A DNA stretch of 64,000 nt from Candidatus Sulfotelmatobacter sp. (GCA_035504415.1 DATJRY010000017.1:186001-250000); one strand, 5' to 3'. Positions 42,046-50,849 are shown, counted from the first letter of the stretch. The notes: generated by a model not told the origin, from the letters alone. Numbers and translations: made by a program.

Positions 42046-45000
42046 ATGCGAACCGCTCCCGTGCTCGTCGTCGCGCTTTGTGTGACGGCGCTTCCGAGCC
42101 TCGGGGGCGCGACCGCGTCCCCCGCCACCGCGCCGCGCGGCGCCGTCCTGCGCCCGTCGGTCAAACGCCCGGCGGTCAAGCCGACACCGGTGCCGCCGAC
42201 GTTCACCTTCCGCGCGGTCGGACCGGCCGCGTCGGGAGGCCGCGTCAGCGCCGTGGCGGGCAGCGATCGCGATCCGCGCGTCTACTACGTCGGCGGCGCG
42301 GCCGGCGGCGTGTTCGCGTCGAGCGACGGCGGGACGTCGTTCGCGTCCGCGTGGACGGGACCGGCGTTCGGCGCGGTCGGCGCGCTGGCGGTGGCGCCGA
42401 GCAACGAGAAGGTGGTGTGGGCGGGGACCGGCGAGGCCAACCCGCGCAACGACGTCTCGTACGGCGACGGGGTCTACGTCTCGCGCGACGGCGCCAAGCA
42501 CTGGAAGCACGTCGGCCTCGAGGCGACCAAGACGATCGCGAAGATCCTGGTCGATCCGCACGATCCGAACGTCGCGCTGGTCGCCGCGCTCGGCGATCCG
42601 TGGGCCGACAGCGACGCGCGCGGCGTCTATCGGACGACCGACGGCGGCCGCACCTGGTCGCGCACGCTGGCGCTCGGGCCATCGAGCGGCGCGGCCGACC
42701 TGGCGTGGAGCCCGAAAGCGCCGCGGACGGTGTTCGCGGCGATGTGGCAGTTCCGCCGCCGGCCGTGGTACTTCTCGAGCGGCGGCCCGAACGACGGCCT
42801 CTACCGCTCGCGCGACGGCGGCCGCACCTGGTCGAAGATCCAGGGGCACGGCTTTCCGACCGATCTGCTCGGACGCATCGGCGTCGCGGTCGCGCCGAGC
42901 GATCCGCGCCGCGTCTACGCGGTCGTGCAGTCGAAGCAGGGAACGATCTGGCGTTCCGACGACGGCGGCGACACCTGGAAGAAGATGTCCTCCAGCACGC
43001 TGCCGGAGCAGCGGCCGTTCTACTTCAGCCACCTGAGCGTCGATCCGACGAACCCGAACCGCGTCATCTCGCTCTCGATGTACATGACCGTCTCGACCGA
43101 CGGCGGCAAGCACTGGAAGCACCTCGAAGGCTACTTGCACCCGGACAACCACGCGATCTGGTGGTCGGCCGACGGCAAGCGCATCATCGAGGGCAATGAC
43201 GGCGGCGTCGTGCTCAGCCGCAACGGGGGCGGGAGCTGGTCGTTCCTCGATCGCATCCCGCTCGCGCAGCTCTATCACGTCGCGACCGACGACGAGAAGC
43301 CGTACCTGATCTGCGGCGGGCTGCAGGACAACAGCTCGTGGTGCGGTCCGACGACCGCGCGCAACGGCATCGGCCTGCTCAACCGCGACTGGTTCGCCAT
43401 CGCCGGGGGCGACGGCATGTTCGCGATCCCCGATCCGCGCGATCCCAACCTGATCTGGACCAACACCGAGGACGGCATCCTGGGGATCTACGATCAGAAA
43501 GCGCGGCAGAGCATCGATGTGACGCCGTTCCCGCGCGACGTGTTCACCTCGCGTGACTCGTTCGCCGCCTCGCCGTACCGCTTCAACTGGAACGCTCCGC
43601 TCGCGTTCTCGCCCGACGGAAAGACGGCGTACTTCGGCGGCAACGTGGTGTTCGCGACGACCGATCGCGGCCGCCACTGGACGCCGATCAGCCCCGATCT
43701 GACGCGCAACGACAAGGCCCATCAGCGCGCGTCGGGCGGTCCGATCGAGCTCGACGTCTCGGGTGCCGAGTACTACGACACCACGCTGGCGATCGCGCCC
43801 TCGCCGAAGGATCCGCAGACGATCTGGGTCGGGACCGACGACGGGCTCGTGCAGATCACGCGCGACGGCGGCGCGCACTGGCGCGACGTGCGCGCGTCGA
43901 GCTGGCCGACCTACGGCCGCATCGAAGCCATCGACGCCAGCCCGTACGCGGCCGGCACCGCGTTCGTGCAGCTCGACCGGCACGATCTGGGCGACGACCG
44001 GCCGTACGTCTACGTCACCGACGACTACGGCGCGAGCTGGCACGCGATCCCGTCGAACCTGCCTGCCGACGCGCCGGTGCACGTCGTGCGCCAGGATCCG
44101 CGCGAGCCGAACCTGCTCTACGCGGGGACAGAGAACGGTCTGTTCGTCTCGTACGATCGCGGCGGGCGCTGGGAACGCGTCGGGCTCGGCCTGCCGCGCA
44201 CGCCGGTCTACGACCTGACCGTGCAGCCGCAGGTGAACGATCTGATCTTGGCCACGCACGGCCGCGGCTTCTACGTCCTGGACGACGCGACGCCGCTGCA
44301 GCGGCTGGCCGCCGCGCGCGCCGCCGGCACGATGTTCTTCCCGGTGCGCACCGCGACGCTGTGGGCGTCGTTCCCGTCGGTCGAACCGGGCGACGGCGGC
44401 TCGATGCCGTCCAACTTCTTCGTCGGCCCGGCCGCGCCCGGCGGCGCGCTGCTGAGCTTCTATCAAGCCACGCCGGCCAAGCAGCGGCCGTGGATCGAGA
44501 TCGCGACCACCGACGGCGTCCCGGTGCGCGAGCTGCGCGGCTCGTACCTGACCGACGACGGCCGCAAATACTGGGTGCCCAACGGCAAGGGGATCGTGCG
44601 CGTCAATTGGGACGGCACCGAAGACGGCCCGACGCGCTGGAACGGGACCAGCGTGCAGAACATGGGGCCGCTCTCGGGCCCCGAGGCCCTGCCGGGAACG
44701 TACGTCGCCAAACTGCACCGCGACGGCCGCGTCTTCACCCAGACCTTCACGCTGGTCGACGATCCGCAGAGTCCGTTCACCCCCGAGCAGCGCGTGGCAC
44801 GCCACGACTTCCTGCGCACGCTGTTCGGTTGGTACGACGAAGTCGATCGCGCGCTCAACGCGATCGACGCGCGGCTGAAGACCGCGACGCCGGCGCAGCG
44901 CGCGCGCTATCTCGCGCTGCAGCACGAGCTGACCGCGAACGATCGCAACGACGAGGACGGGGTCACGCAGCCCGACGGCATGCGCGAGCAGATCGGTTCG

Positions 45001-45201
45001 CTCATGGGTCAGCTCGGCGGCAGCTTGCAGCCCCCGTTCTCCCAACACGAGGCCGCTTTGGCGGCGCTGCGCACCCGCTACGAAGCGGTGCGCCGCGACG
45101 TGGTCGGCCTGCTCGGACCCGGGGTGTTCGCCTCGCCGTCGATGCGCGCGGCGCCGCCCGCGCCGTCGACGCCGTCTCCCGCGCCTTCCTCGTCGCCGTG
45201 A
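42046..45201 (+). CDS. Large secreted BNR/Asp-box beta-propeller protein (sortilin/VPS10-like)
   Basis: 1051 residues from the ATG at 42046 with a signal peptide (VLVVALCVTALPSLGGATA) and a Pro-rich spacer. At least nine Asp-box turns are readable (SSDGGTSF, SRDGAKHW, TTDGGRTW, SRDGGRTW, SDDGGDTW, STDGGKHW, TTDRGRHW, TRDGGAHW, SYDRGGRW) from about residue 85 to 720. Together they form two propellers. The C-terminal 300 residues hold a FlgD-like sheet (GTYVAKLHRDGRVFTQTFTLVDDP) and a helical end. Related proteins are predicted secreted glycosidase-like or exo-acting propellers of unknown substrate. Confidence 0.85.
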   Translation: MRTAPVLVVALCVTALPSLGGATASPATAPRGAVLRPSVKRPAVKPTPVPPTFTFRAVGPAASGGRVSAVAGSDRDPRVYYVGGAAGGVFASSDGGTSFASAWTGPAFGAVGALAVAPSNEKVVWAGTGEANPRNDVSYGDGVYVSRDGAKHWKHVGLEATKTIAKILVDPHDPNVALVAALGDPWADSDARGVYRTTDGGRTWSRTLALGPSSGAADLAWSPKAPRTVFAAMWQFRRRPWYFSSGGPNDGLYRSRDGGRTWSKIQGHGFPTDLLGRIGVAVAPSDPRRVYAVVQSKQGTIWRSDDGGDTWKKMSSSTLPEQRPFYFSHLSVDPTNPNRVISLSMYMTVSTDGGKHWKHLEGYLHPDNHAIWWSADGKRIIEGNDGGVVLSRNGGGSWSFLDRIPLAQLYHVATDDEKPYLICGGLQDNSSWCGPTTARNGIGLLNRDWFAIAGGDGMFAIPDPRDPNLIWTNTEDGILGIYDQKARQSIDVTPFPRDVFTSRDSFAASPYRFNWNAPLAFSPDGKTAYFGGNVVFATTDRGRHWTPISPDLTRNDKAHQRASGGPIELDVSGAEYYDTTLAIAPSPKDPQTIWVGTDDGLVQITRDGGAHWRDVRASSWPTYGRIEAIDASPYAAGTAFVQLDRHDLGDDRPYVYVTDDYGASWHAIPSNLPADAPVHVVRQDPREPNLLYAGTENGLFVSYDRGGRWERVGLGLPRTPVYDLTVQPQVNDLILATHGRGFYVLDDATPLQRLAAARAAGTMFFPVRTATLWASFPSVEPGDGGSMPSNFFVGPAAPGGALLSFYQATPAKQRPWIEIATTDGVPVRELRGSYLTDDGRKYWVPNGKGIVRVNWDGTEDGPTRWNGTSVQNMGPLSGPEALPGTYVAKLHRDGRVFTQTFTLVDDPQSPFTPEQRVARHDFLRTLFGWYDEVDRALNAIDARLKTATPAQRARYLALQHELTANDRNDEDGVTQPDGMREQIGSLMGQLGGSLQPPFSQHEAALAALRTRYEAVRRDVVGLLGPGVFASPSMRAAPPAPSTPSPAPSSSP

Positions 45202-45788
45202 GCTCGGAGCCGCGTCGCCCGTACGACATCGACACGCTGACCGACGTCGCGCTGCGCGTCTTCGCGGAGCGCGGCTACGACGGCGCGTCGATGGACGACG
45301 TCGCGCGCGCGGCCGGAATCACCAAAGCCTCGATCTATCACCACGTCAGCGGCAAGGAGGCGTTGCTCGAGCGCGGGCTGACCCGCGCGCTCGACGCGCT
45401 GTTCGCGATCCTGCGCGAGCCGGGTGCCCTCGAAGGCCGTGCGCTGGCGCGCTTGCAGTACATCGTCTCCCGCGTCGCGGAGGTGACGCTGCGGCTGTTG
45501 CCGGAGCTGACCGTGCTCTTTCGCGCGCGCGGGACGGCGAAGAGCGAGCGCGATGCGCTCGAGCGGCGGCGCGAGTTCGACCGGATCGTCACCGACCTGG
45601 TGCGCGGGGCGCAACGCGACGGCGACTTGCGTGCGGATCTCGATCCGCGGCTAGCGGTGCGGCTGGTGTTCGGCATGTCGAACTCGGTCGTCGAGTGGTA
45701 CCGGCCCGGCGGCGTGCTCGAGCCGGCGACGGTCACCGCGACGGTCGTCTTGATGGTGTTCGAGGGGCTCGGTGTCCGCGGCCGCTGA
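45198..45788 (+). CDS. TetR-family transcriptional regulator
   Basis: 196 residues from a GTG at 45198 that overlaps the previous stop (GTGA). The N-terminal HTH reads VALRVFAERGYDGASMDDVARAAGITKASIYHHV, followed by SGKEALLERGL. The C-terminal ligand domain is helical, with a last helix ending VLMVFEGLGV. It is coupled to the BNR-protein gene before it and to the chromate-transporter genes after it, either of which may be its target. The effector is unknown. Confidence 0.9.
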   Translation: MSSEPRRPYDIDTLTDVALRVFAERGYDGASMDDVARAAGITKASIYHHVSGKEALLERGLTRALDALFAILREPGALEGRALARLQYIVSRVAEVTLRLLPELTVLFRARGTAKSERDALERRREFDRIVTDLVRGAQRDGDLRADLDPRLAVRLVFGMSNSVVEWYRPGGVLEPATVTATVVLMVFEGLGVRGR

Positions 45789-46338
45789 GTCGCACGCGAC
45801 GCCCACGCTCGCGGCCATCGCGCGCGAGATCGGGCGACTGGGACTGCTCGGGTTCGGCGGCATCGGCCCGCAGGCGTATCACGTCTTCGTGACGCGCACG
45901 CAGTGGCTCTCGCCCGAGGAGTTCGCCGAGCTGTCGGGCGTCGGCCAAGCGCTGCCGGGTCCGAACATCGTCAATCTGGTTGCGATCTGCGGCGATCGCT
46001 GGCACGGGCCGTCCGGCACGCTGGTCGCGCTGGCCGCGCTGATCGTGCCGCCGGCCGTGGTCGCGCTCGTGCTGGCCGCGCTGATCGAACCGTTCGCCGG
46101 CGCGGCGCGGGTCGTCGCGGTCGAGTCCGCGATCGTCGCCGCCTGCGCGGGCCTGACGCTGGCGACGACGCTGCGCGTGCTGGGCACGATCGCGCAGCGG
46201 CGCACGTTCGCGTTCGCGCTGTGCGGCGCGCTGGCGGCGTTCGTGCTGTGGCGCTCGACGCAGATGCCGTACGCGACGATCGCGGCCGTCGGCGTCGGCT
46301 TCGCGGTCGAGCTGCTCGCGCTGCGCCGGGCGCGATGA
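45772..46338 (+). CDS. chrA: Chromate transporter (CHR) N-terminal-half protein
   Basis: 188 residues from a GTG at 45772, overlapping the TetR gene by 17 bp with AGGGG upstream. It is a single CHR domain: GLLGFGGIGPQAYHVFV and the conserved QALPGPNIVNLVA before four to five hydrophobic helices. Short-chain CHR proteins work as pairs of opposite topology to expel chromate or a related oxyanion. The second half is encoded immediately downstream with a 4-bp overlap. Transport of chromate is inferred only from the family. Confidence 0.85.
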   Translation: MSAAAESHATPTLAAIAREIGRLGLLGFGGIGPQAYHVFVTRTQWLSPEEFAELSGVGQALPGPNIVNLVAICGDRWHGPSGTLVALAALIVPPAVVALVLAALIEPFAGAARVVAVESAIVAACAGLTLATTLRVLGTIAQRRTFAFALCGALAAFVLWRSTQMPYATIAAVGVGFAVELLALRRAR

Positions 46339-46892
46339 CCGACGATCCGTTGCCGGTGCTGGCGCTGCGTTTCGCCGGGCTCTCGCTGATCGCGGTGGGC
46401 GGCGTCAACGCGCTGCTGCCGGCGATCCACGCCACCACCGTCACCCAGATGCACTGGCTGACGCCGGCGGCGTTCAACGCGTCGGTCGCGCTGGCGCAGG
46501 CGGCGCCCGGCCCGAACCTGCTCTTGGTGCCGCTGGTGGGCTGGCACGTCGCCGGTCTGGCCGGCGCGGGCGTCGCGCTGCTCGCCTTCGTCGTCCCCTC
46601 GACCCTGGTCGCGGTCGCCGGCGCGCGTTGGCTGCGGCACCATCAGGACAACGCGACCGTCGGCGCGCTGCGGCGCGCGCTCCGTCCGGTCGCCGGCGGC
46701 CTCATGCTGGCGTCCGCTATCGCGGTGTGGCTCAGCGCCGTGCGCGCGTGGCCGTCCTCGAACGCGTGGATCGCGGCGGCGTTGGGCGCGATCGCGCTTG
46801 CGACGATGCTCGCGACGCTGCGCTGGAAGCTCAACCCGCTGGCGTGGATCGCGATCGCCGCCGCGCTCGGCGCGATCGTACCGCTGCGCTAG
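46335..46892 (+). CDS. chrA: Chromate transporter (CHR) C-terminal-half protein
   Basis: 185 residues from the ATG at 46335 (ATGA overlap with the first half). The CHR signature appears as LIAVGGVNALLPAIH and ALAQAAPGPNLLLVPLVGWHVAGL, followed by hydrophobic helices ending IAIAAALGAIVPLR. With the preceding gene it makes the two-protein transporter. It shares CTAG with the stop of the convergent TIG-domain gene. Confidence 0.85.
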   Translation: MTDDPLPVLALRFAGLSLIAVGGVNALLPAIHATTVTQMHWLTPAAFNASVALAQAAPGPNLLLVPLVGWHVAGLAGAGVALLAFVVPSTLVAVAGARWLRHHQDNATVGALRRALRPVAGGLMLASAIAVWLSAVRAWPSSNAWIAAALGAIALATMLATLRWKLNPLAWIAIAAALGAIVPLR

Positions 46893-47878
46893 CTGCCGAC
46901 GGTGAGCGTCTTCGCCTCGCTGGTCAGCGCGCCGACCAGCACGGTGACACCCGGCGTCGCCGGCAGCTGCCAGGGCTGCTGGTTCCACGGTTGCGCCGGC
47001 GGGACGGTGAACACGATCGTGGTGTCGGCCCACGACGTGGTCGGCACGACGGCGCCGTTGAGGCGCAACGTCGAACCGGGATCCGCCGCGCCGAAGCCGG
47101 TTCCCGTCACGGTCACCGACTGACCGACCTGCACGCTGGGTGCGGAGAAGTTCAGGATCGTCGGGCGGCCCGGCGTGACGATCAGCTTGCCGCCCAGATA
47201 CGTCGCCTGACCGAAGCCCATCAAGAGGACGAGCGCGTTGCCGATGTCGGGCAGGTTCGGCGTGAACGTCGCTCCGGCCAGCGCGGCGACGGCGTCGCCG
47301 ACGAAGACGCCGACGGAGACGAGCGTCCACAGCAGTACTTGGAAGCGGGTCAGATCGATGTTGCCGTCGTCGCCGAGGACCAGCCACTTCCAGTTCAGGT
47401 CGAGCTGCTGCGCCTGTTGTTTGACGATCGTGCCTTTCGCGATCTGGCTGCCGGTGATGCCGGCGGCGCCGATCAGCGTCGTGGCGGAGAAGCCGAGCAG
47501 CACCAGCAGACTCTGCGGGAAGCCGAGCTGACACGATTGGACGTCGGACGGCGTGCACGCGAGGCCGACGTTGTGGACGAACAGCACGACGTACGCCCAC
47601 AGCGCGACGAACGTCCAGATGACCGTTTGCCACTTCGAGAGGCTCAAGCGTCCGTCGGCGCCCGCCGCGATCGAGAACGGGTTCCACTGCCCGGTGGCCG
47701 CGGCGGTCAGACCGGTCGCGAACAGGACCGGCGCCCAACCCCAGGTGGTGGGGCTGCCCACCGGGTGCCCGCTCGCGGCGTGCCCGATGCCGTAGACGAC
47801 GCAGCCCAGCACGACGAGGCAGAGCACGGCACCGGCGCGCGTCACCGTCGAGCTGCGCGGTACGAAGTTGCTGACCAT
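46889..47878 (-). CDS. Multi-pass membrane protein with C-terminal IPT/TIG domain
   Basis: 329 residues from the ATG at 47878; an ATG at 47944 would add 22 residues but would put the start inside the promoter of the divergent diiron gene. Hydrophobic helices lie near residues 12-32, 45-60, 85-105, 120-145 and 185-225. The C-terminal 90 residues are an Ig-like IPT/TIG fold: PTILNFSAPSVQVGQSVTVTG followed by TGFGAADPGSTLRLNG. A TIG domain on a membrane protein suggests an outward-facing binding module. No family-level function is recognised. Confidence 0.65.
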   Translation of the reverse strand: MVSNFVPRSSTVTRAGAVLCLVVLGCVVYGIGHAASGHPVGSPTTWGWAPVLFATGLTAAATGQWNPFSIAAGADGRLSLSKWQTVIWTFVALWAYVVLFVHNVGLACTPSDVQSCQLGFPQSLLVLLGFSATTLIGAAGITGSQIAKGTIVKQQAQQLDLNWKWLVLGDDGNIDLTRFQVLLWTLVSVGVFVGDAVAALAGATFTPNLPDIGNALVLLMGFGQATYLGGKLIVTPGRPTILNFSAPSVQVGQSVTVTGTGFGAADPGSTLRLNGAVVPTTSWADTTIVFTVPPAQPWNQQPWQLPATPGVTVLVGALTSEAKTLTVGS

Positions 47879-47909
47879 GTCGAGCGAGCGGCTTCTCGAA
47901 GCTTGCCCG

Positions 47910-47938
47910 TTGCCCTGCACCACCGGCTCGGGTATACT
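47910..47938 (+). promoter_or_regulatory. Promoter of the R2-like diiron gene
   Basis: TTGCCC (47910-47915), a 17-bp spacer and TATACT (47933-47938) precede the ATG at 47980. The start point would be near 47945, leaving a leader of about 35 nt with AGGGAGAGGA as ribosome-binding site, unlike the leaderless cases in this window. Confidence 0.65.
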
Positions 47939-47979
47939 GGGCATGAACCGACCATTTGGTAGGGAGAGGAACCCGCAGC

Positions 47980-49020
47980 ATGTCCAGCACGGCCCAGGTC
48001 CCGCAGCTCGTCGTCCCCGCCGGCGGCTTCGCGCCGTTCCCGGAGGTCCCGCAGCCCAACATCTTCCCGATGGAGTGGCGCGTCGAGACGCCCAAGCTGG
48101 CCGAGATCTACGAGCGCTCCAAGCGCCACGTCTGGAATCCGTCCGACTTTCCGTGGGACACGCTGCGGGCCGAGGACTTCACCGAAGAGCAGCGGCTGGG
48201 GATCATGTACTGGTACGCGGTGCTGGCGAACTTCGACGGCTCGGGTCCGGCCGTGTTCGCCAAGGCGACGATCCACGCGTTCGAGACGCACCAGGAAGAC
48301 CCGATCCGCAAGTGCTTCTTCGCGATCACGCGCGACGAGATGAACCACGAGGAAGTCTGCCAGCGCGCGATCCAAAAGCTCGTGCCGGGCGGCCCGATGG
48401 ATTTCACGGCCACCAGCGATCTCGCGCGCGCCGCGCAGAACAACATCGGTTGGCTCTATCACAACGGCGGCCGCTACTGGTCCGGCTACTCGAACTCGTT
48501 GCAGAAGTATCCGCTCAGCGTGCTGTTCACCTCGTTCCTAATGGGTGAGGTCGCCAGCTCGACGCTGTTCTTCGGCATGTCGAAGAAGGCGACGCACCCG
48601 GTCTTCAAGCAGATCTTCGCCAAGGTCGGCCAGGACGAAGCGCGCCACCTCGCGATCTGTCTGACGGTACTCGAGCGCGACTGGCCGGGACTCTCCGACG
48701 AGTACAAGACGCTCATCACCAAGCAGCTGCGGGCGGGCTTCGTGTTCCTGAGCATGATCCTGTGGGAGCCGCCCAATCAGTTCTGGGACATCCCCGACTA
48801 CTTCTTGCCGAACCACCGCGTGCTCGTGCAGCACGCGCGCGACGCCGGCCTGGGCGTGCTGACCTACGACGAGCAGGCCGAAAACTGGCGGGTCGCCCTG
48901 GCGCGCGTGCGCGCGATCGTCGGCGAGTGGGGGATCGAGTTCCCCGCCATCCCCGAGCTCGACCTCGACGGCGTCGACGTCAGCGACATCGGCCCCGAAG
49001 ACATCATCCCGGTCTTCTAG
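47980..49020 (+). CDS. R2-like ferritin-fold diiron oxidase
   Basis: 346 residues from the ATG at 47980 with GAGAGGA upstream. The carboxylate/His pattern of the ribonucleotide-reductase-R2/bacterial-monooxygenase superfamily can be assigned: Glu102 (HAFETHQED), Glu120 and His123 (RDEMNHEEV), Glu190 (LMGEVASST), Glu220 and His223 (GQDEARHLA). That set binds a di-metal centre in a four-helix bundle. No radical-generating tyrosine can be placed with confidence. It is not a normal NrdB, because no NrdA is nearby. N-oxygenase- or ligand-binding-oxidase-type chemistry is possible. Confidence 0.72.
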   Translation: MSSTAQVPQLVVPAGGFAPFPEVPQPNIFPMEWRVETPKLAEIYERSKRHVWNPSDFPWDTLRAEDFTEEQRLGIMYWYAVLANFDGSGPAVFAKATIHAFETHQEDPIRKCFFAITRDEMNHEEVCQRAIQKLVPGGPMDFTATSDLARAAQNNIGWLYHNGGRYWSGYSNSLQKYPLSVLFTSFLMGEVASSTLFFGMSKKATHPVFKQIFAKVGQDEARHLAICLTVLERDWPGLSDEYKTLITKQLRAGFVFLSMILWEPPNQFWDIPDYFLPNHRVLVQHARDAGLGVLTYDEQAENWRVALARVRAIVGEWGIEFPAIPELDLDGVDVSDIGPEDIIPVF

Positions 49021-49146
49021 CCCGACACGGCTCTGCCGAAAGGGGTCTAGGCTTGGAATATCCGCGCCCTTGTCGATCGATTGATAGTGGATGATCACGG
49101 TTCGTCGCAACATCGGCGCCGTTATCTCGCTCGATTATCGCGCCGG

Positions 49147-49926
49147 CTAGGGACTCGGAAGTTGCCCGAGTTCCTCTGCAAATGCGCCAAGATCGGGGTA
49201 AACCGTTCCTTTGGTGACGCCCCATCTTCGAAGCCAACTTCGTAAGAAGCCTTTTGAACCTTTTGGGATGTGCCACTGATATAGTAGCCAGTCGACAGAG
49301 GGCAAGTCCCTCAAATCGGTCCCCTCGCTATGAATCGTAAATTGGGCTTGTTGCACGAGCATACGAAGGTCAATTAGATGGCCCGTAACGGCAAGTGCCC
49401 GTCGGGATGCAGCCCCATCGTAAGGAGCTACTTGGCCGAACGCTTGTTGCACGAGCACCATCACGTCTGGGTGGCTTGGCATCAAGAGCGTATACTGATT
49501 GCGATGTTGTTTGTTGAGCCCGCTTGGATTTAGCGCCCAGATACAACCATCTTCATCGTCGTGCTCAACATTGCATACCGCAAAGTACAAAGCTATCAAT
49601 GGGCTCGCTGACCAATCCAGCAGGCGAGTCGGAAGTCCATAATGTTGCGCGTATTGCAGCCATGCAAAGAGATCGGCCGAGGGTGGTGGATTAGGCATGC
49701 GCGCCGGAGCCCCGAGGGTGAATCGAATCAACAACGAGATTTCGTGATACCTAGGATCACGAAAAACATGAGGCCGAAGATTCCATGCAGCGTTGCCGTG
49801 TCCCCGCCAGTAAACGTCGGAGCCGAACCTTGTATTTGCAAGTTGAACCGCATGTTCAAGATTTTCAAAGCTACGAATGTCCTCAGTCATGCGTCCCCAA
49901 GTCGCCTCTAAAGGCACATTACTCAT
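49147..49926 (-). CDS. FRG-domain protein in an AT-richer island
   Basis: 259 residues from the ATG at 49926 with GGAG upstream. The FRG domain is recognisable: DVYWRGHGNAAWNLRPHVFR (near residue 40) and QHYGLPTRLLDWSASPLIAL (about 95-110), here with W-R-G instead of F-R-G. The domain is of unknown chemistry and recurs in phage-defence and mobile contexts. The gene's base composition is near 50% GC by eye against about 69% around it, and its codons end in A/T far more often. Recent horizontal transfer is therefore likely. It sits alone between two normal genes. Confidence 0.82.
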   Translation of the reverse strand: MSNVPLEATWGRMTEDIRSFENLEHAVQLANTRFGSDVYWRGHGNAAWNLRPHVFRDPRYHEISLLIRFTLGAPARMPNPPPSADLFAWLQYAQHYGLPTRLLDWSASPLIALYFAVCNVEHDDEDGCIWALNPSGLNKQHRNQYTLLMPSHPDVMVLVQQAFGQVAPYDGAASRRALAVTGHLIDLRMLVQQAQFTIHSEGTDLRDLPSVDWLLYQWHIPKGSKGFLRSWLRRWGVTKGTVYPDLGAFAEELGQLPSP

Positions 49927-49950
49927 GGCGACTCCGGCCGTATCTAGCAA

Positions 49951-49983
49951 GAAGCGTCGACATCATTCAAGTTTCGACGCTTC
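49951..49983. promoter_or_regulatory. Perfect 10-bp inverted repeat upstream of the FRG gene
   Basis: GAAGCGTCGA (49951-49960) and TCGACGCTTC (49974-49983) are perfect complements separated by 13 bp, 24 bp before the FRG start codon. It could be an operator for a dimeric regulator, an RNA hairpin in the leader, or an end sequence of the acquired segment. No T-run follows. Confidence 0.55.
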
Positions 49984-50113
49984 GGGCTTGGACCCAGTTT
50001 GCGCGTCGTTCTCTTCCAGTGTCGCGAACGCGCTAGTGACGTTATGGTCGCACGGCGATGACGTGGAGAGATTGCGCGTTGAAGTGGCTCGGTATCAGGT
50101 CGCACTCCGGCGG

Positions 50114-50548
50114 TCACCCGGTCGCTCCGACGTAGACGGCCGCTAGGACCGTCAGCAGAATCGGGACCGCGGCGCGCAGCAAGCGGATCGGGGCGATGCG
50201 ATAGGTCTGGTTGCGGCCGAGCTGGACTTGCAACCCGGTCGTCCAGCCGACCAGCCCGCAGACCTCGGCGATCGTGAGGAAGACCAGGAACAATGCCGGC
50301 GCGGAGGTACCGTCGGGCGGCGTCGCGGCGACCGCGAAGCCGAGCACGATGACGACGGCGGCCACGATCGCCGGGGCCAGCCAGACGAAGCCGCGCGGCG
50401 CGAGCCAGCGTGGCCGGCCGTCGAGGCCGATTTGCAGCGGAATGCGTGGCGGCGCGTTCGGCCACAGGCGCGCGACGTGGCGGATCAGCAGCAGCGTCGC
50501 GAGGACGGCGATGACGTAGCCGGCCAGGACCAGCGGATCGCGCAGCAC
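50114..50548 (-). CDS. DUF1648-like membrane protein
   Basis: 144 residues from a GTG at 50548, one base after the acylphosphatase stop. Helix 1 is LVLAGYVIAVLATLLLI. It is followed by PPRIPLQIGLDGRPRWLAPRGF, the 'IP.H....G.P..W..k' block of DUF1648, and then three more helices. DUF1648 proteins often belong to SdpI-like immunity or membrane-stress proteins; here only the minimal domain is present. It is the last gene of a coupled minus-strand run. Confidence 0.65.
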   Translation of the reverse strand: MLRDPLVLAGYVIAVLATLLLIRHVARLWPNAPPRIPLQIGLDGRPRWLAPRGFVWLAPAIVAAVVIVLGFAVAATPPDGTSAPALFLVFLTIAEVCGLVGWTTGLQVQLGRNQTYRIAPIRLLRAAVPILLTVLAAVYVGATG

Positions 50549-50549
50549 C

Positions 50550-50849
50550 TCAGGACGTACTCGCGCGCGCGAAGCGAGTTGCACCCGTCGGCGGCGCCGC
50601 TTCGCGCTCGACCCCTTCGACGCGAGCGTAGCGCGGCGGGTGCGCCAGCACGTCGTCGAGGAAGGCGTCGACGTCGTCGGCTGTGCCTTCGACGTCGATC
50701 TCCAACTGCTCGCCGTCGCGCACGTTGCGTACGTGGCCGAAGACCGCGTGTCGCCGGGCGACCTCGAGCACGGTGTCGCGAAAGCCGACGGTCTGGACCC
50801 GCCCGCGCAGGCGCACGATCGCGCGCACACGCCCCTCGCCGCCGCTCAC
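50550..50849 (-). CDS. acyP: Acylphosphatase
   Basis: 99 residues from a GTG at 50849 that overlaps the upstream stop (GTGA). The active-site block is RLRGRVQTVGFRDTVLEVARR, with the catalytic Arg in VGFR, and the Asn is in GHVRNVRDGEQ. The common 'QGVGFR' appears as QTVGFR. It hydrolyses carboxyl-phosphate mixed anhydrides. The C-terminus continues 12 residues beyond the usual end (REAAPPTGATRFARASTS). Confidence 0.88.
   Translation of the reverse strand: MSGGEGRVRAIVRLRGRVQTVGFRDTVLEVARRHAVFGHVRNVRDGEQLEIDVEGTADDVDAFLDDVLAHPPRYARVEGVEREAAPPTGATRFARASTS

Noticed and set aside
42046-45201. Very long open reading frame on the minus strand opposite the BNR-protein gene (about 1,000 codons)
   Set aside because: It is an Arg/Ala/Val-rich shadow caused by high GC. 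The plus-strand frame has a signal peptide and nine Asp-box repeats.
49021-49146. Terminator or att site between the diiron gene and the FRG gene
   Set aside because: Only weak partial stems such as GGCGC/GCGCC with a long loop are present, with no T-run, and no direct repeat matches the other island edge.
49925-50146. Small plus-strand reading frame of 73 codons over the FRG promoter region
   Set aside because: It overlaps the FRG start, includes the inverted repeat, has no ribosome-binding site and reads as low-complexity Ser/Arg/Val sequence. It runs into the DUF1648 gene on the other strand.
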